This document shows, in pieces, positions 7,302 to 7,364 of a stretch of DNA of 7,364 nucleotides. The translations under genes and the position numbers were made by a program. The notes beneath the pieces were generated by a model that worked only from the letters and a program-made list of their open reading frames with translations, made no database searches and had not been told where the DNA came from. Position 1 is the first letter of the stretch. Each line of letters opens with the position of its first letter. The DNA comes from JBKJTP01 sp046590195 (GTDB taxonomy: Bacteria > Bacteroidota > Ignavibacteria > Palsa-1295). The stretch is taken from the NCBI GenBank assembly GCA_046590195.1, contig JBKJTP010000166.1:1-7364 (forward strand), in the 5' to 3' direction.

Positions 7302-7364
7302 TGCGAGGATTCCGTGCTGGTGTAAACGACGAGCATCGCGGGTTTCAACAGGGGATTTCTCGAC
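7291..7364. repeat. Possible end of a dispersed REP-like intergenic repeat (runs off window)
   Basis: The noncoding right edge begins with TGTCATTGCGAGGAT (7296-7310), a motif I recall as the terminal segment of palindromic intergenic repeats in many bacterial genomes. It closes with GGGGATTTCTCGAC, which resembles part of the complementary arm of such elements. Between them, GTGCTGGT and ACGAGCAT can form an imperfect hairpin (GTGCT with AGCAT, and GT with AC). Only one copy is in the window and the far end is missing, so the repeat status cannot be shown from this sequence. Confidence 0.35.

Overview
The window looks like an ordinary chromosomal segment from a member of the Bacteroidota / Ignavibacteriota / Kapabacteria-type lineages. 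That placement is inferred, not proven. It rests mainly on a 770-residue envelope protein with the order signal peptide, TPR, WD40-like (PD40) propeller, carboxypeptidase-regulatory-like domain and OmpA-C domain, which is typical of that group. It is also supported by the near absence of Shine-Dalgarno sequences before most genes and by balanced base composition. I see no phage, IS element, CRISPR array, tRNA or rRNA, and no clearly new multi-gene system.

Layout: the left edge (1-387, + strand) holds the 3' end of a trans-polyprenyl diphosphate synthase gene. It converges, across a 22-bp gap with no convincing terminator, on a compact block of five minus-strand genes. In transcription order (right to left) these are argS (7246-5612), a CorC/HlyC-type CBS membrane protein (5587-4190), the PorE-like TPR/PD40/OmpA protein (4150-1838), nadD (1827-1237) and a MalG-type sugar ABC permease (1240-410). 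Gaps are 24, 39, 10 and -4 bp, so one operon is likely. A good sigma70-like promoter lies just upstream of argS (ATGACA - 17 bp - TATAGT). The last ~75 bp of the window resemble one end of a dispersed REP-like intergenic repeat.

How the genes relate: argS (translation) and nadD (NAD synthesis) are housekeeping. The CorC-like protein is a putative divalent-cation exporter or regulator of the inner membrane. The PorE-like protein is probably periplasmic, bound to peptidoglycan and outer-membrane associated, and might belong to a type IX secretion apparatus. The permease is an orphan, with no MalF partner, binding protein or ATPase in the window. There is no obvious shared pathway; the cluster looks like a co-transcribed mixture.

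The points most worth a second look are the ten-unit proline-rich octapeptide array in the PorE-like protein, the alanine replacing the usual glutamate of the GExxPK motif in the CorC-like protein, the orphan permease coupled to nadD by a GTGA overlap, and the repeat end that supplies the -35 box of the argS promoter.
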